Shown here piece after piece: positions 16,289 through 26,874 of a stretch of 64,000 bases of DNA (position 1 is its first letter; each line of letters starts with the position of its first letter). The notes beneath the pieces were generated by a model. The model worked only from the letters and a program-made list of their open reading frames with translations, was not told the DNA's origin and searched no databases. Source of the DNA: Modestobacter lapidis (lineage in GTDB: Bacteria; Actinomycetota; Actinomycetes; Mycobacteriales; Geodermatophilaceae); the NCBI GenBank assembly GCA_019779905.1, contig JABAKE010000012.1:1-64000 (forward strand), read 5' to 3'. Both the position numbers and the translations under genes were made by a program.

Positions 16289-18172
16289 ATGCCCGACGCC
16301 CTGCGCGCGGCCGGACTGCCCACCGCCGTCCGGCTCGCCATCGCCGAGATCGCCGGCGCGGCCGGAGCCTGGCGCCCCGCCCTGGCACCCGGTGGCGACC
16401 GGATCGCCTACGTCACCGACCGCTCCGGAACCCCGCGGCTGGAGGTCGCCGCCCTCGACCGGCCGACGCTCCCGGCCGTCCTCTCCGGCGCCGACGAGGA
16501 GGTGGTCTCGGTCGCCTGGTCGCCCGACGGCACCTGGCTGGCCTACCTGGTCAGCCCCGGTGGGTCGATCTGCGCAGAGCTGCACGCGGTCCGTCCCGAC
16601 GGCACCGACCGGCACCTGGTGGCCGGGGAGGACCCGCGGGCCACCGTGTTCGCCGGCGGCTGGACCTCGGTCCCGGGCCACTACGTGTGCTCGATCGCCT
16701 CCGGTGACGGGCCGGACGCCGACGTCGTCCTGGTCGACGTGCCCAGCGGGGCGCAGCGCACGCTCGCCCGCGGCGGGTTCCTCGCGGTCACCGCGGTCGC
16801 CCCCGGGGAGCAGCGGGTGCTGGCCCGGCGCGGTCCGCGCGGACACCGGCACGTCGTGGTCGTGGACGTCGCGACCGGCGCGCAGCGGCGGGTGCTGCCG
16901 CTGGACGGCCCCGGCGGCGCGGAGTCCGAGGACGGCCGGTTCGACCCCGGCGGCCACGCGGTCTTCCTGCGCGCCGGCCTGCCGGAGCTCCCCGGGGTCG
17001 CGGGCAGCGACCGGACGGGGCTGGTCCACGTGCCGCTGGACGAGCGCGGTGCGCCGATGCCGGGTCGGGTGCTGGTGCGCCGTCCCGACGCCGACCTCGA
17101 GGCCTACGCGGTGCGTCCCGACGGCACCGCCGTCTGCGTGTGGAACGCCGGGGGCGGAACCGAGCTCGAGGTGCGCGACCTGGCCGACGGCTCGCTGGTG
17201 CGCGCCGTCCCGCTGCCGCTGCCGGTCATGCCCGGCTGGTCGCTGTCCGCCGACGGCAGCGCGCTGCTCGCCGAGCTCACCGGCCCGGCCGCGCCCCGGT
17301 CGCTGTGGCAGGTCCCGCTCGGCACCGCCGCGGACGGCGCCGGGCTCCGGCCGGCACCGCTGCCGGCCATGCCGCACCGTCCCGACCCCACCCTGCTGGC
17401 GATCCCGGACCACCGGCGCTACGCCGCCGACGACGGCACCGAGCTGGACGGCTGGCTCTACACGCCGCGGGGCGTGCACGGCGCCAACCGCACGGTGGTC
17501 AGCTTCCACGGCGGCCCCGAGGGGCAGGAGCGGCCGGCCTTCTCCCCGGTGGCGCAGGCGCTGGTCGCGGCCGGGATCACCGTCTTCGCGCCGAACGTGC
17601 GGGGGTCCGGCGGGCGCGGCCGCGCGTTCCAGTCCGCCGACGACGGCCCGGCCCGCGAGGCATCGTTCGCCGACGTGCCGGCCACCGTCCGGTTCCTCGA
17701 GGAGGCCGGTATCGCGCTGCCCGGCCGGGTCGGTGCGCATGGCTGGTCCTACGGCGGCTACCTCACCCTGGTCGCGCTCACCCGGTGGCCGGACCTCTTC
17801 GCCGCCGGGGTGTCGCTGGCCGGGATGAGCGACCTGCGGACCTTCTTCGCCGGCACGGAGCCCTGGATGGCCGCGGCGTCGGTGCCCGAGTACGGCGACC
17901 CGGTCACCGACCGGGACATGCTCGCCGCGATCTCCCCGATGACGGCGCTGGACCGGCTGCGCGCGCCCGTGCTGCTCGCGCACGGCGACCGGGACACCAA
18001 CGTCCCGGTGCTCGAGTCGGTCCAGGCGCACCAGGAGCTCAGCGCACGCGGCGCGCCGGTGGAGCTGCTGCTGCTGCCGGGCGAGGGGCACACCGTCGTC
18101 GGCCGGGCCAACCTCGTGCACCTCACCGAACGGGTGACGGAGTGGTTCGATCGGTGGCTGGTCGCTCGATGA
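16289..18172 (+). CDS. S9-family (prolyl oligopeptidase-like) serine peptidase
   Basis: A 627-residue protein with an N-terminal beta-propeller (about residues 30-370; repeats such as VSVAWSPDGTWLAYLV and ATVFAGGWTSVPGHYV) and a C-terminal alpha/beta-hydrolase domain. Catalytic triad: Ser487 in GWSYGGY, Asp569 in HGDRDTNVPV and His601 in GEGHT. FHGGPEGQERPAFSP carries the oxyanion region. These enzymes cleave short peptides or acyl-peptides in the cytoplasm; no signal peptide is visible. ATG at 16289 is preceded by GAGGAGGTGAG. A long frame runs upstream without homology, so this ATG is preferred. Confidence 0.9.
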   Translation: MPDALRAAGLPTAVRLAIAEIAGAAGAWRPALAPGGDRIAYVTDRSGTPRLEVAALDRPTLPAVLSGADEEVVSVAWSPDGTWLAYLVSPGGSICAELHAVRPDGTDRHLVAGEDPRATVFAGGWTSVPGHYVCSIASGDGPDADVVLVDVPSGAQRTLARGGFLAVTAVAPGEQRVLARRGPRGHRHVVVVDVATGAQRRVLPLDGPGGAESEDGRFDPGGHAVFLRAGLPELPGVAGSDRTGLVHVPLDERGAPMPGRVLVRRPDADLEAYAVRPDGTAVCVWNAGGGTELEVRDLADGSLVRAVPLPLPVMPGWSLSADGSALLAELTGPAAPRSLWQVPLGTAADGAGLRPAPLPAMPHRPDPTLLAIPDHRRYAADDGTELDGWLYTPRGVHGANRTVVSFHGGPEGQERPAFSPVAQALVAAGITVFAPNVRGSGGRGRAFQSADDGPAREASFADVPATVRFLEEAGIALPGRVGAHGWSYGGYLTLVALTRWPDLFAAGVSLAGMSDLRTFFAGTEPWMAAASVPEYGDPVTDRDMLAAISPMTALDRLRAPVLLAHGDRDTNVPVLESVQAHQELSARGAPVELLLLPGEGHTVVGRANLVHLTERVTEWFDRWLVAR

Positions 18173-18224
18173 CCGGCGCTGCGCCGGGTCTGCGGGTGGT
18201 TCGATCGACCATCGTGAGGCAGTC

Positions 18225-19712
18225 ATGACCGACACCGCAGGCTCGTTCGCCCGCTATCCGGGCTCGGCCACCGACGAGGCGGTCGATCCCGAGGGCCGCC
18301 TGAGGCCCGGCTACCAGCCGGTCGCCCGGGTCCTCGAGGAGCTCGGCGCCGACGGGCTGGCCGCGGTGGCCGGCGACATCAGCCGTGAGCGCCGCGCCCG
18401 CGGCGTGGTGCTCGGCACCTACGTCGACGGCCGCCTCCAGGAGCGTCCCCTCCCGCTGTGCCCTGTGCCGCGCGTGGTGCCGGCTTCCGACTGGGCCCTC
18501 CTGTCCCGTGGCGCTGAGCAGCGCACCCGGGCGCTCAACGCCTTCCTGGACGACGTCTACCGGCCGGCCGGGCGGCGGCGCACCGATACCGAGCGCGACC
18601 CCGAGGTGGTGCGTGCCGGCGTGGTGCCGTCCTGGATCGTGTCCGCCAGCCCCGGGATGCGCCCCGGCGCGGTCGGGCTGGCCTGGCCGGGGCAGCCACG
18701 CATCACCGTCTCGGGGCTGGACGTGCTGCGCGGGCCCGACGGCTGGGTGGTGCTCGCGGACGACGTACGCGTGCCGGCGGGCATCGGGTACGCGATCAGC
18801 AATCGGGACAGCGGCCGCACGGCGCTGCCCCAGCTGCACGCCGACCCGGCCCTCGCCGGCCTGGCCGATCCGCAGGCAGCGGTCGACGTCCTGCGGGCCG
18901 GCCTGGTCGACGCCGCCCCGCCGCGCTGCGACGGGCCACCCCAGCTCGGGCTGCTCACCGATGGCGAGCACAGCGCCGTCTGGTTCGAGCACCGGCTGCT
19001 GGCCGCGGCGATGGGCATTCCCGTGGTCACCCCCGGCACGCTCTGGCCGACGCAGTCAGGCGGTGTGGCGGTGCAGGTCGACGGTGACCGGGTACCGGTC
19101 CACGTGCTCTACCGGCGCTTCGACGAGGCCGACCTCGCCGCCCACCTCACGCCCACCGGTACCCCGGTCGGCGTGCTGCTGGGCGAGGCGGTGCGGGCCG
19201 GGCAGCTGGCGCTGGCCAACGTGCCCGGCACCGGCGTGGCCGACGACAAGGCCACCTACCGCTACGTGCCGGAGATGATCCGGTTCTACCTGGGCGAGGA
19301 GCCGGTCCTGCCGGGCGTCCCCACCTGGCTGCTCGCCGACGAGGCCGACCACGCGGCGGTCCGGGACCGACTGCACGAGCTGATCGTCAAGCCGGTCGAC
19401 GGCTACGGCGGGCAGGGCGTCGTCCTCGGCCCGCTGTGCTCGGCGGCCGAGCTGGCCGAGCTGCAGGCCGAGGTGGCGGCGGCGCCGCACCGGTTCGTCG
19501 CCCAGGAGCCGGTCGACTTCACCACCGTGCCGACCGTCGTCGACGGGGCGGTGGCGCCCCGCCGGGCCAGCCTGCGGGTCTTCGCCGTCGCCGGTGCGAC
19601 CACCCGGGCACTGCCGGCACCGCTGACCCGGGTGGCGCTGGAGGCGGGCTCGCTGCTGGTGAGCGCCAGCCGTGGTGGCGGCAGCAAGGACACCTGGATC
19701 CTGCCCCGCTGA
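18225..19712 (+). CDS. Circularly permuted type-2 ATP-grasp protein
   Basis: A 495-residue protein of the circularly permuted ATP-grasp family (formerly DUF404/DUF407). Visible features are TRALNAFLDDVY near residue 110, YAISNRDSGRT, the acidic switch LYRRFDEADL, PGTGVADDKATYRYVPEMIRFYLGEEPVLPGVPTW, ELIVKPVDGYGGQGVVLGP (ATP-binding lysine and Gly-rich loop) and RASLRVFAV. It probably forms an amide bond on an unknown substrate. In most genomes it is followed by an alpha-E domain gene and often a transglutaminase-like gene; neither is present downstream. ATG start, 52 nt after the peptidase stop. Confidence 0.9.
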   Translation: MTDTAGSFARYPGSATDEAVDPEGRLRPGYQPVARVLEELGADGLAAVAGDISRERRARGVVLGTYVDGRLQERPLPLCPVPRVVPASDWALLSRGAEQRTRALNAFLDDVYRPAGRRRTDTERDPEVVRAGVVPSWIVSASPGMRPGAVGLAWPGQPRITVSGLDVLRGPDGWVVLADDVRVPAGIGYAISNRDSGRTALPQLHADPALAGLADPQAAVDVLRAGLVDAAPPRCDGPPQLGLLTDGEHSAVWFEHRLLAAAMGIPVVTPGTLWPTQSGGVAVQVDGDRVPVHVLYRRFDEADLAAHLTPTGTPVGVLLGEAVRAGQLALANVPGTGVADDKATYRYVPEMIRFYLGEEPVLPGVPTWLLADEADHAAVRDRLHELIVKPVDGYGGQGVVLGPLCSAAELAELQAEVAAAPHRFVAQEPVDFTTVPTVVDGAVAPRRASLRVFAVAGATTRALPAPLTRVALEAGSLLVSASRGGGSKDTWILPR

Positions 19713-20133
19713 CGATCCGGCCGGATGCATTGATCTCTTGACGACGTCGTTCACCGGATGCCGGTAGCAGTGTCGATGATGTCGTGTTGAGTTCGGCGCA
19801 GCGGGCCACTGCACGGCCCCGCGGTCGGGTTGACCGTGACCGATCCGTGATGCAAAGGTGCCGTCGTGGCGCGGAGCGTGATCCGCATTCCGGGCCGCTG
19901 ATCTCGTGCAGTGCTCCGAACCGCTGATCTCGGTCGCGCGCTGAATCGAGTTTCCCCCGGATAGGGCCGGCCCGTCGGTGGCGGTGTGCCCCCGCTCGCG
20001 TCAGGTGCGAGGCGAGGCATCTGTATTTCGTGTGTCCGAAATTCGTGTGTCGAGTCGGTTCCTCCTTGCCGGGGTGGCCGGAGGTACGCGCATCGGCGGA
20101 CGGGCCCTCACTGAATTCCAGAGAGGAACAGGA
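19713..20133. other. 421-nt non-coding region, less GC-rich, with short direct repeats
   Basis: No credible gene. It includes CCGCTGATCTCG twice (about 19899 and 19921) and TTCGTGTGTC twice (20027-20036 and 20042-20051). Composition is visibly less G+C-biased than the flanking core genes, and it marks the left edge of the accessory patch. It must carry the promoter of the esterase gene. Confidence 0.5.
20027..20051 (+). promoter_or_regulatory. Direct repeat upstream of esterase gene
   Basis: TTCGTGTGTC occurs twice with starts 15 nt apart, about 83-107 nt before the ATG at 20134. This could be a regulator site for the esterase gene; no -10/-35 pair is clear. Confidence 0.3.
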
Positions 20134-21840
20134 ATGAGCGGAACTCCACGGCGGGCGGGTCTGGCCGGCCATGGGCGTGATCGGCGGCTCTCCGTACTAC
20201 TCGCAGGCGCGACGAGCGCCCTGATGGTCATCGGCGTGGCCTCGGCGACCTCGGCGGCGGCCGGCTCCTACGAGACTCCGGCGACAGCCGGCTCGCACGA
20301 GACGCCGGCGGCAGCCGACTTCTACGGAGACAGCTGCGAGGGCCTCGCTGATCTGGGCCTGGCGGACGTCAATCAGATCTCGGCCGAACTGGTCACGACA
20401 GGTAGCTTCAAGGATCCGGAGGGCGAGGGGCAGGACCAGGAGGACCTGCCCGAGTTCTGCAGGGTTGCGCTGACCGTGGAACCGCAGGTGAACATCGAGG
20501 TCTGGCTGCCGACCGACACCTACAACGGCCGGTTCCAGGCAGTGGGTAATGGTTACATGGCCGGATTCATCGCTTACAGCTCGATGAGTCCCGCGCTGCG
20601 TGCCGGTTATGCGACTGCGTCGACGGACACCGGGCATCCCGACACCGGCACGAGCGGTGCCTTCGCCCTGGCCGAGAACGGCGAGCGCAACTGGCAGTTG
20701 ATCGAGGACTTCGCCTCGCGTTCCCTCTTCGAGCTGACGAAGAAGTCGCAGCAGCTGATCGAGGCCTTCTACGGGAACGAGCCGGAGTACTCGTACTGGA
20801 CGGGATGCTCGACGGGTGGCAGGCAGGGCCTCATGCTGGCCCAGCGCATGCCGGCCGCCTACGACGGCATCCTGTCCGAAGCGCCGGCGATCAACTGGGA
20901 CCGCTTCCTCGTCGCGGAGATGTGGCCCCAGGTCGTCATGCACCAGGACCTCGGCGGACCGATCCCCACCTGCAAGCTGGAGCTCGCCACCGAGGCCGCC
21001 GTGGAGTACTGCGACCCCCTGGACGGAGTGGTGGACGGCCTCCTGGAGGATCCACGGCGCTGCGACTTCGACCCGGCGAGCCTGATCGGACAGGAGACGC
21101 CGTGCGGGGTCTTCACCGAGGGCGAGGCAGCGGCGATCCAGAAGATCTGGGACGGTCCGCGCGCGGCCGACGGCAGCTTCCTCTGGTACGGCCTGGAGCC
21201 GGGAGCGCCGCTGGGCGATGACCCGGCGGGCGTCGGCGAGACCGGCGGCGTGTGGGAGCCGGGCGAAGCGGGCTGGGACCGCCTCGCCGGTACCAACCCC
21301 TTCCTGGTCAGCGAGCAGTACATCAAGTACTTCGTCCTCGCCGATCCCGACTGGGACTACCGCACGCTGACGTACGAGGGTTTCGAGCAGGTCTTCCGGC
21401 AGTCGCAGGAGATGTTCAACGATGTGATCGGCACCGATGACCCCGATCTGTCGGCGTTCCGAGACTCCGGCGGCAAGGTCCTCTCCTGGCACGGCTGGAA
21501 CGACCGGATGATCTTCCCGATGGGGTCGATCGACTACTTCGACCGGGTCCAGGAGGAGCTGGGCGGCGACGTGACGGACTTCGCGCGGCTGTTCATGGCT
21601 CCCGGGGTCGACCACTGCGCCGGTGGTCCCGGGCCGCAGCCGGTCGACCCGTTCGCCGAGCTGGTGGACTGGGTGGAGAACGGTGACGCGCCCGAGCAGC
21701 TGACGGCGCAGCGGGTGGAGAACGACCAGGTCGTGCAGACCCGGCCGTTGTGCCTCTACCCGGCGGTCGCGCAGTACACCGGGACGGGAAGCATTGACGA
21801 AGCCGCGAACTTCGAGTGCCTGACCGGACCCGTCGACTGA
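20134..21840 (+). CDS. Secreted tannase/feruloyl-esterase family protein
   Basis: A 568-residue esterase of the tannase family, which cleaves phenolic esters such as gallate, ferulate or MHET-like substrates. A basic N-terminus plus hydrophobic stretch (LSVLLAGATSALMVIGVASATSAAA) is a signal peptide, so it is exported. The family CS-D-HC set is intact: Cys225-Ser226 in GCSTGGRQG, Asp457 in HGWNDRMI and His494-Cys495 in VDHCAGGPG, the two Cys forming the conserved disulfide beside the triad. The lid domain lies between. RBS AGAGGAACAGG precedes ATG 20134. A strong hairpin follows. It is flanked by decayed mobile-type genes, suggesting acquisition. Confidence 0.9.
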   Translation: MSGTPRRAGLAGHGRDRRLSVLLAGATSALMVIGVASATSAAAGSYETPATAGSHETPAAADFYGDSCEGLADLGLADVNQISAELVTTGSFKDPEGEGQDQEDLPEFCRVALTVEPQVNIEVWLPTDTYNGRFQAVGNGYMAGFIAYSSMSPALRAGYATASTDTGHPDTGTSGAFALAENGERNWQLIEDFASRSLFELTKKSQQLIEAFYGNEPEYSYWTGCSTGGRQGLMLAQRMPAAYDGILSEAPAINWDRFLVAEMWPQVVMHQDLGGPIPTCKLELATEAAVEYCDPLDGVVDGLLEDPRRCDFDPASLIGQETPCGVFTEGEAAAIQKIWDGPRAADGSFLWYGLEPGAPLGDDPAGVGETGGVWEPGEAGWDRLAGTNPFLVSEQYIKYFVLADPDWDYRTLTYEGFEQVFRQSQEMFNDVIGTDDPDLSAFRDSGGKVLSWHGWNDRMIFPMGSIDYFDRVQEELGGDVTDFARLFMAPGVDHCAGGPGPQPVDPFAELVDWVENGDAPEQLTAQRVENDQVVQTRPLCLYPAVAQYTGTGSIDEAANFECLTGPVD

Positions 21841-21859
21841 CGGTCGCTCGCCCCTGAGC

Positions 21860-21896
21860 GGCGGCAGGGCTGCGCAGTACGCGCAGCCCTGCCGCC
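21860..21896. terminator. Strong hairpin after esterase gene
   Basis: A perfect 16-bp stem: GGCGGCAGGGCTGCGC (21860-21875) pairs with GCGCAGCCCTGCCGCC (21881-21896) around a 5-nt AGTAC loop. No U-tract follows, as is usual in high-GC actinobacteria. Confidence 0.75.
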
Positions 21897-21943
21897 CCAG
21901 GTCTGGTGCCGAACCGAGCGAGCAGGTCCCCGACCGCACTCAG

Positions 21944-22310
21944 GTGACGAACTGCTCCGACGAGCTGTGGCGTTCGGCCTGGTCGCCGGGCGGCGGCAAC
22001 TACGCGATCGCGGTGAACGGCGCGATCACCGGCTACATCGAGGTGAAGAAGCCTGGGGCGTCCGTGGACCCCGACTCGTTCACCGGGCACAACAAGCGCC
22101 AGTGGGAGCGTCAGCGCGACCTGCCGAACCTCATCTACACGAACGGCACCGAGTGGCGGTTGTAGCGGGACGGGGGTGAGCGCTGCAACTGCTCACCGAC
22201 AACGTCGCCGCCGACTTCGCGGTCACGTTGAAGCTGCTGACCCGGCAGACCGGAAACCGAACTTCACCGAGGCAGAGATTGCCGAGCCGTCGCCCGACCG
22301 GCTGTTCTGA
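21944..22310 (+). pseudogene. Decayed N-terminal fragment of a restriction-modification-type protein
   Basis: The frame from 21944 reads YAIAVNGAITGYIEVKKPG, then FTGHNKRQWERQRDLPNLIY and TNGTEWRL, then TAG at 22163-22165. This resembles the N-terminal nuclease-like domain of large type I/II-ISP methylase-nuclease proteins (E-V-K plus HNKRQWERLKDLPNLIYTDG). After the stop, RDGGE continues; a one-base shift restores LQLLTDNVAADFAVTLKLL, and another shift gives PNFTEAEIAEPSPDRLF ending in TGA at 22308-22310. At least one nonsense and two frameshift lesions plus a missing methylase domain mark it as dead. The family call is from memory of the motif. Confidence 0.6.
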
Positions 22311-22555
22311 TGGTCGTCGTCACCTTCCACACCGATGAGCGGTCGGAGCGGGCCCTCGCGGAACTCACCGCTGACGGGTCCACTGTGTCCGAGGCGATCC
22401 GTCAAGCGCTGGTCGACGTCGTGCGGCGTCGTCGGGGTCAAGTCCCCGGGCGTGATCGGATGCGGCGGGAGTCGCTGAAAGTCGGCTGTGACCCGGTCGA
22501 CCACGCCGAGAGCCGACGGGGCCTGGCGGAGATGAACGAGCTGAGTGCGTGGTGA
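22310..22555 (+). CDS. Ribbon-helix-helix antitoxin-like protein, orphan
   Basis: An 81-residue protein: VVVTFHTDERSERALAELTADGSTVSEAIRQALVDVV has the beta-strand plus two-helix pattern of ribbon-helix-helix DNA-binding domains, followed by a basic linker and an acidic tail DPVDHAESRRGLAEMNELSAW of the kind that neutralises toxins in type II systems. The ATG overlaps the TGA of the preceding decayed gene. The frame that would hold a toxin directly after its stop (GTGACG overlap) gives only 28 codons without PIN or RelE motifs, so the partner seems lost. Possibly still expressed; function unproven. Confidence 0.6.
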   Translation: MVVVTFHTDERSERALAELTADGSTVSEAIRQALVDVVRRRRGQVPGRDRMRRESLKVGCDPVDHAESRRGLAEMNELSAW

Positions 22556-22757
22556 CGTCCACTGACGCGCACGTGGTCGGGTCGCCATCCGACCGCTTGT
22601 TCTGTTCGCACAGGCGAGCGTCCTGCCGCGTTGGGGTGTAAGTACAGGCAACATCCGACAGGGAAATGACACTGATCAACGCCTAGGGTGTAACTGTGCG
22701 CGCGGAGAGCTCGCGGCGGACGAGGACGAGGATCAGTCAAACGCCGATCTCCGTGAG

Positions 22758-23594
22758 GTGCTGAACTACCTGCGTGCAGCCGAACACGCCTTTGCCTGGG
22801 TCGGTGAAGGTCGACCACTGACGGTCGGTCTGCTCATCGAGCTGCAGGCCCGACTGGTCAGGGGGACTTCGGCCGAGACGTCGAGCGCCGGCCGGATCCG
22901 CGACATCCAAGTCGTCATCGGGTCACGCCGGGGTGCTCGTGTGCAGGACGCTCGCTTCATCCCGCGCCCTCCCGGTCCTGAGCTGGAAGCCCAGGTACGG
23001 GACTGGCTGGGTTGGGTGAGCCTGGACCTCCAGGAGGAAATCGATCCGGTCGTGTCGGCAGCGATGGGGCACTACCAGTTCGAGACCCTGCACCCGTTCA
23101 ACGACGGCAACGGCCGGATCGGTCGTCTGTTCGTCGTGCTGCAACTCTTCACGACCGGTGTCCTAACCGAGCCGAGCCTCACCGTCTCGCCGTGGTTCGA
23201 GGCACGCCGAGCGGACTACTACGACCGGCTGCTGGGCGTCAGTGCCACTGGCGACTGGGACGCGTGGGTTCGCTTCTTCGCCGATGGGCTCACGGACTCG
23301 GCCAACTCGACTGCGTCGCAGTTGGACGACCTGCTGACCGTCCAGACAACCCTGAAGAGCCGAGTCAAGGCCGCTGGGATGCGTGCGGAAACGGCCATGT
23401 CCCTGGTTGACTTCTCGCTCGCGCGACCGATCTTCACCGTGCGGCAGGTGGAACGCCGGCTCGGCGTGGGGTACGTACGAGCGAACAAGTTGGTGGCTCA
23501 GCTCGTCGATGCCGGCGTCCTGGCCAAGTACAACGAGAACACCTACAACCGCAGCTTCGCAGCGCCCGACGTCCTCGCCATCCTGCTGCGCTGA
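22758..23594 (+). CDS. Fic-domain protein lacking its N-terminal region (probably 5'-truncated)
   Basis: A Fic/Doc AMP-transferase of 278 residues from the first usable GTG. The catalytic motif HPFNDGNGRIGR is canonical (HPFxDGNGxxxR). The flap region IGSRRGARVQDARFIPRPPG and the C-terminal winged helix (FTVRQVERRLGVGYVRANKLVAQLVDAGVL) are present. Homologues usually begin about 70-100 residues earlier with a helix carrying the (S/T)xxxE(G/N) autoinhibitory motif; here readable frame homology begins only about ADLREVLNYLRAAEHAF and no inhibitory motif is visible up to 22683. It may be a pseudogene, or a deregulated active enzyme. Sits in the accessory patch. Confidence 0.75.
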   Translation: MLNYLRAAEHAFAWVGEGRPLTVGLLIELQARLVRGTSAETSSAGRIRDIQVVIGSRRGARVQDARFIPRPPGPELEAQVRDWLGWVSLDLQEEIDPVVSAAMGHYQFETLHPFNDGNGRIGRLFVVLQLFTTGVLTEPSLTVSPWFEARRADYYDRLLGVSATGDWDAWVRFFADGLTDSANSTASQLDDLLTVQTTLKSRVKAAGMRAETAMSLVDFSLARPIFTVRQVERRLGVGYVRANKLVAQLVDAGVLAKYNENTYNRSFAAPDVLAILLR

Positions 23595-23598
23595 ACGT

Positions 23599-23627
23599 CC
23601 CCCGGGCGCGGAGACCGCGCCCGGGGG
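23599..23627. terminator. Bidirectional hairpin between fic and serC
   Basis: A perfect 13-bp stem, CCCCCGGGCGCGG (23599-23611) with CCGCGCCCGGGGG (23615-23627), 3-nt loop, between convergent genes. Confidence 0.75.
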
Positions 23628-23633
23628 CCTACG

Positions 23634-25974
<2,341 letters not shown>

Positions 25975-26144
25975 CTCGCAAGCTCCTCTGCGCGCGGCGG
26001 TGTGTCGTCCGCAGCTCCGCGTACGACAGCCGCCAACTTAGGGGTTCTCCGCCGTGCCGGTGAACCCGGGAGGGTGGGCACCGGCCAGGACGTGACCGGT
26101 GCCTCGGGTCGGCCGGCTGCCGGGTGGTCCCCGGCGATGACAGC

Positions 26145-26801
26145 ATGTGTGCCGTGCCCGACCTGATCCGCATGCGCAGGGACTACGACGACGGGGGGCT
26201 CGCCGAGAACACCGTGGCGCCCACCTGGGTGGAGCAGTTCGACTCCTGGTTCACCGACGCGGTGGCCGCCGAGCTACCGGAGCCGAACGCGATGGTGGTC
26301 GCCACGGCGGATGCCGACGGCGCCCCGGACGCCCGGGTCGTGCTGATGAAGGGCTACGACGTCGACGGCTTCGTCTTCGGCACCAGCTACGCCTCGGCCA
26401 AGGCCGCGCAGCTGGCGGTGAACCCGCGGGCCGCGCTCGTGTTCCCGTGGCACGCGCTGCAGCGCTCGGTCCGGGTGACCGGGCCGGTGGAGCGGATCGG
26501 CCCGGCCGCCTCCGACCTCCTCTGGGACCCCCGCCCGCGCGGGTCGCAGCTGGCGGCCGCGGCCTCGCTGCAATCGACCGTCGTCGACTCCCGCGACGAG
26601 CTGGTCGAGCGGGTGCGCCTGCTGGACGAGCAGACCCCGCCCGGCCCGCTGCCCCGGCCGGAGGCCTGGGGCGGGTACCGGGTGCGGCCCGACACCGTGG
26701 AGTTCTGGCAGGGCGGCTCCGACCGGCTGCACGACCGGCTGAAGTTCGTGCGCGACGACCAGGAGGGCGGCGGCTGGGTCGTGCGGCGGCTCGCCCCGTG
26801 A
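26145..26801 (+). CDS. pdxH: Pyridoxamine 5'-phosphate oxidase
   Basis: A 218-residue FMN enzyme making PLP from PNP or PMP. Visible: MRRDYDDGGLAENTVAPTWVEQF at the N-terminus (the R-x-Y-x-x-x-G-L motif), VVLMKGYDVDGFVFGTSYASAKAAQLAVNPRAALVFPW (FMN-binding), RSVRVTGPVERI, and the C-terminal signature VEFWQGGSDRLHDRLKF followed by WVVRRLAP. ATG 26145 and GTG 26154 both fit; an ATG at 26124 adds unrelated residues. Divergent from citrate synthase. Confidence 0.95.
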   Translation: MCAVPDLIRMRRDYDDGGLAENTVAPTWVEQFDSWFTDAVAAELPEPNAMVVATADADGAPDARVVLMKGYDVDGFVFGTSYASAKAAQLAVNPRAALVFPWHALQRSVRVTGPVERIGPAASDLLWDPRPRGSQLAAAASLQSTVVDSRDELVERVRLLDEQTPPGPLPRPEAWGGYRVRPDTVEFWQGGSDRLHDRLKFVRDDQEGGGWVVRRLAP

Positions 26802-26874
26802 GCGAGTTCGCGAGCTCACGCCTGAGCAGGGCACCGGGCGGCACGTGGCCGACGAACGCCGGCGAGGAGCACCC

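Noticed and set aside
22552-22640. VapC/PIN toxin after the antitoxin-like gene
   Set aside because: The overlapping GTG frame gives 28 codons without acidic PIN residues and ends at TAA near 22640.
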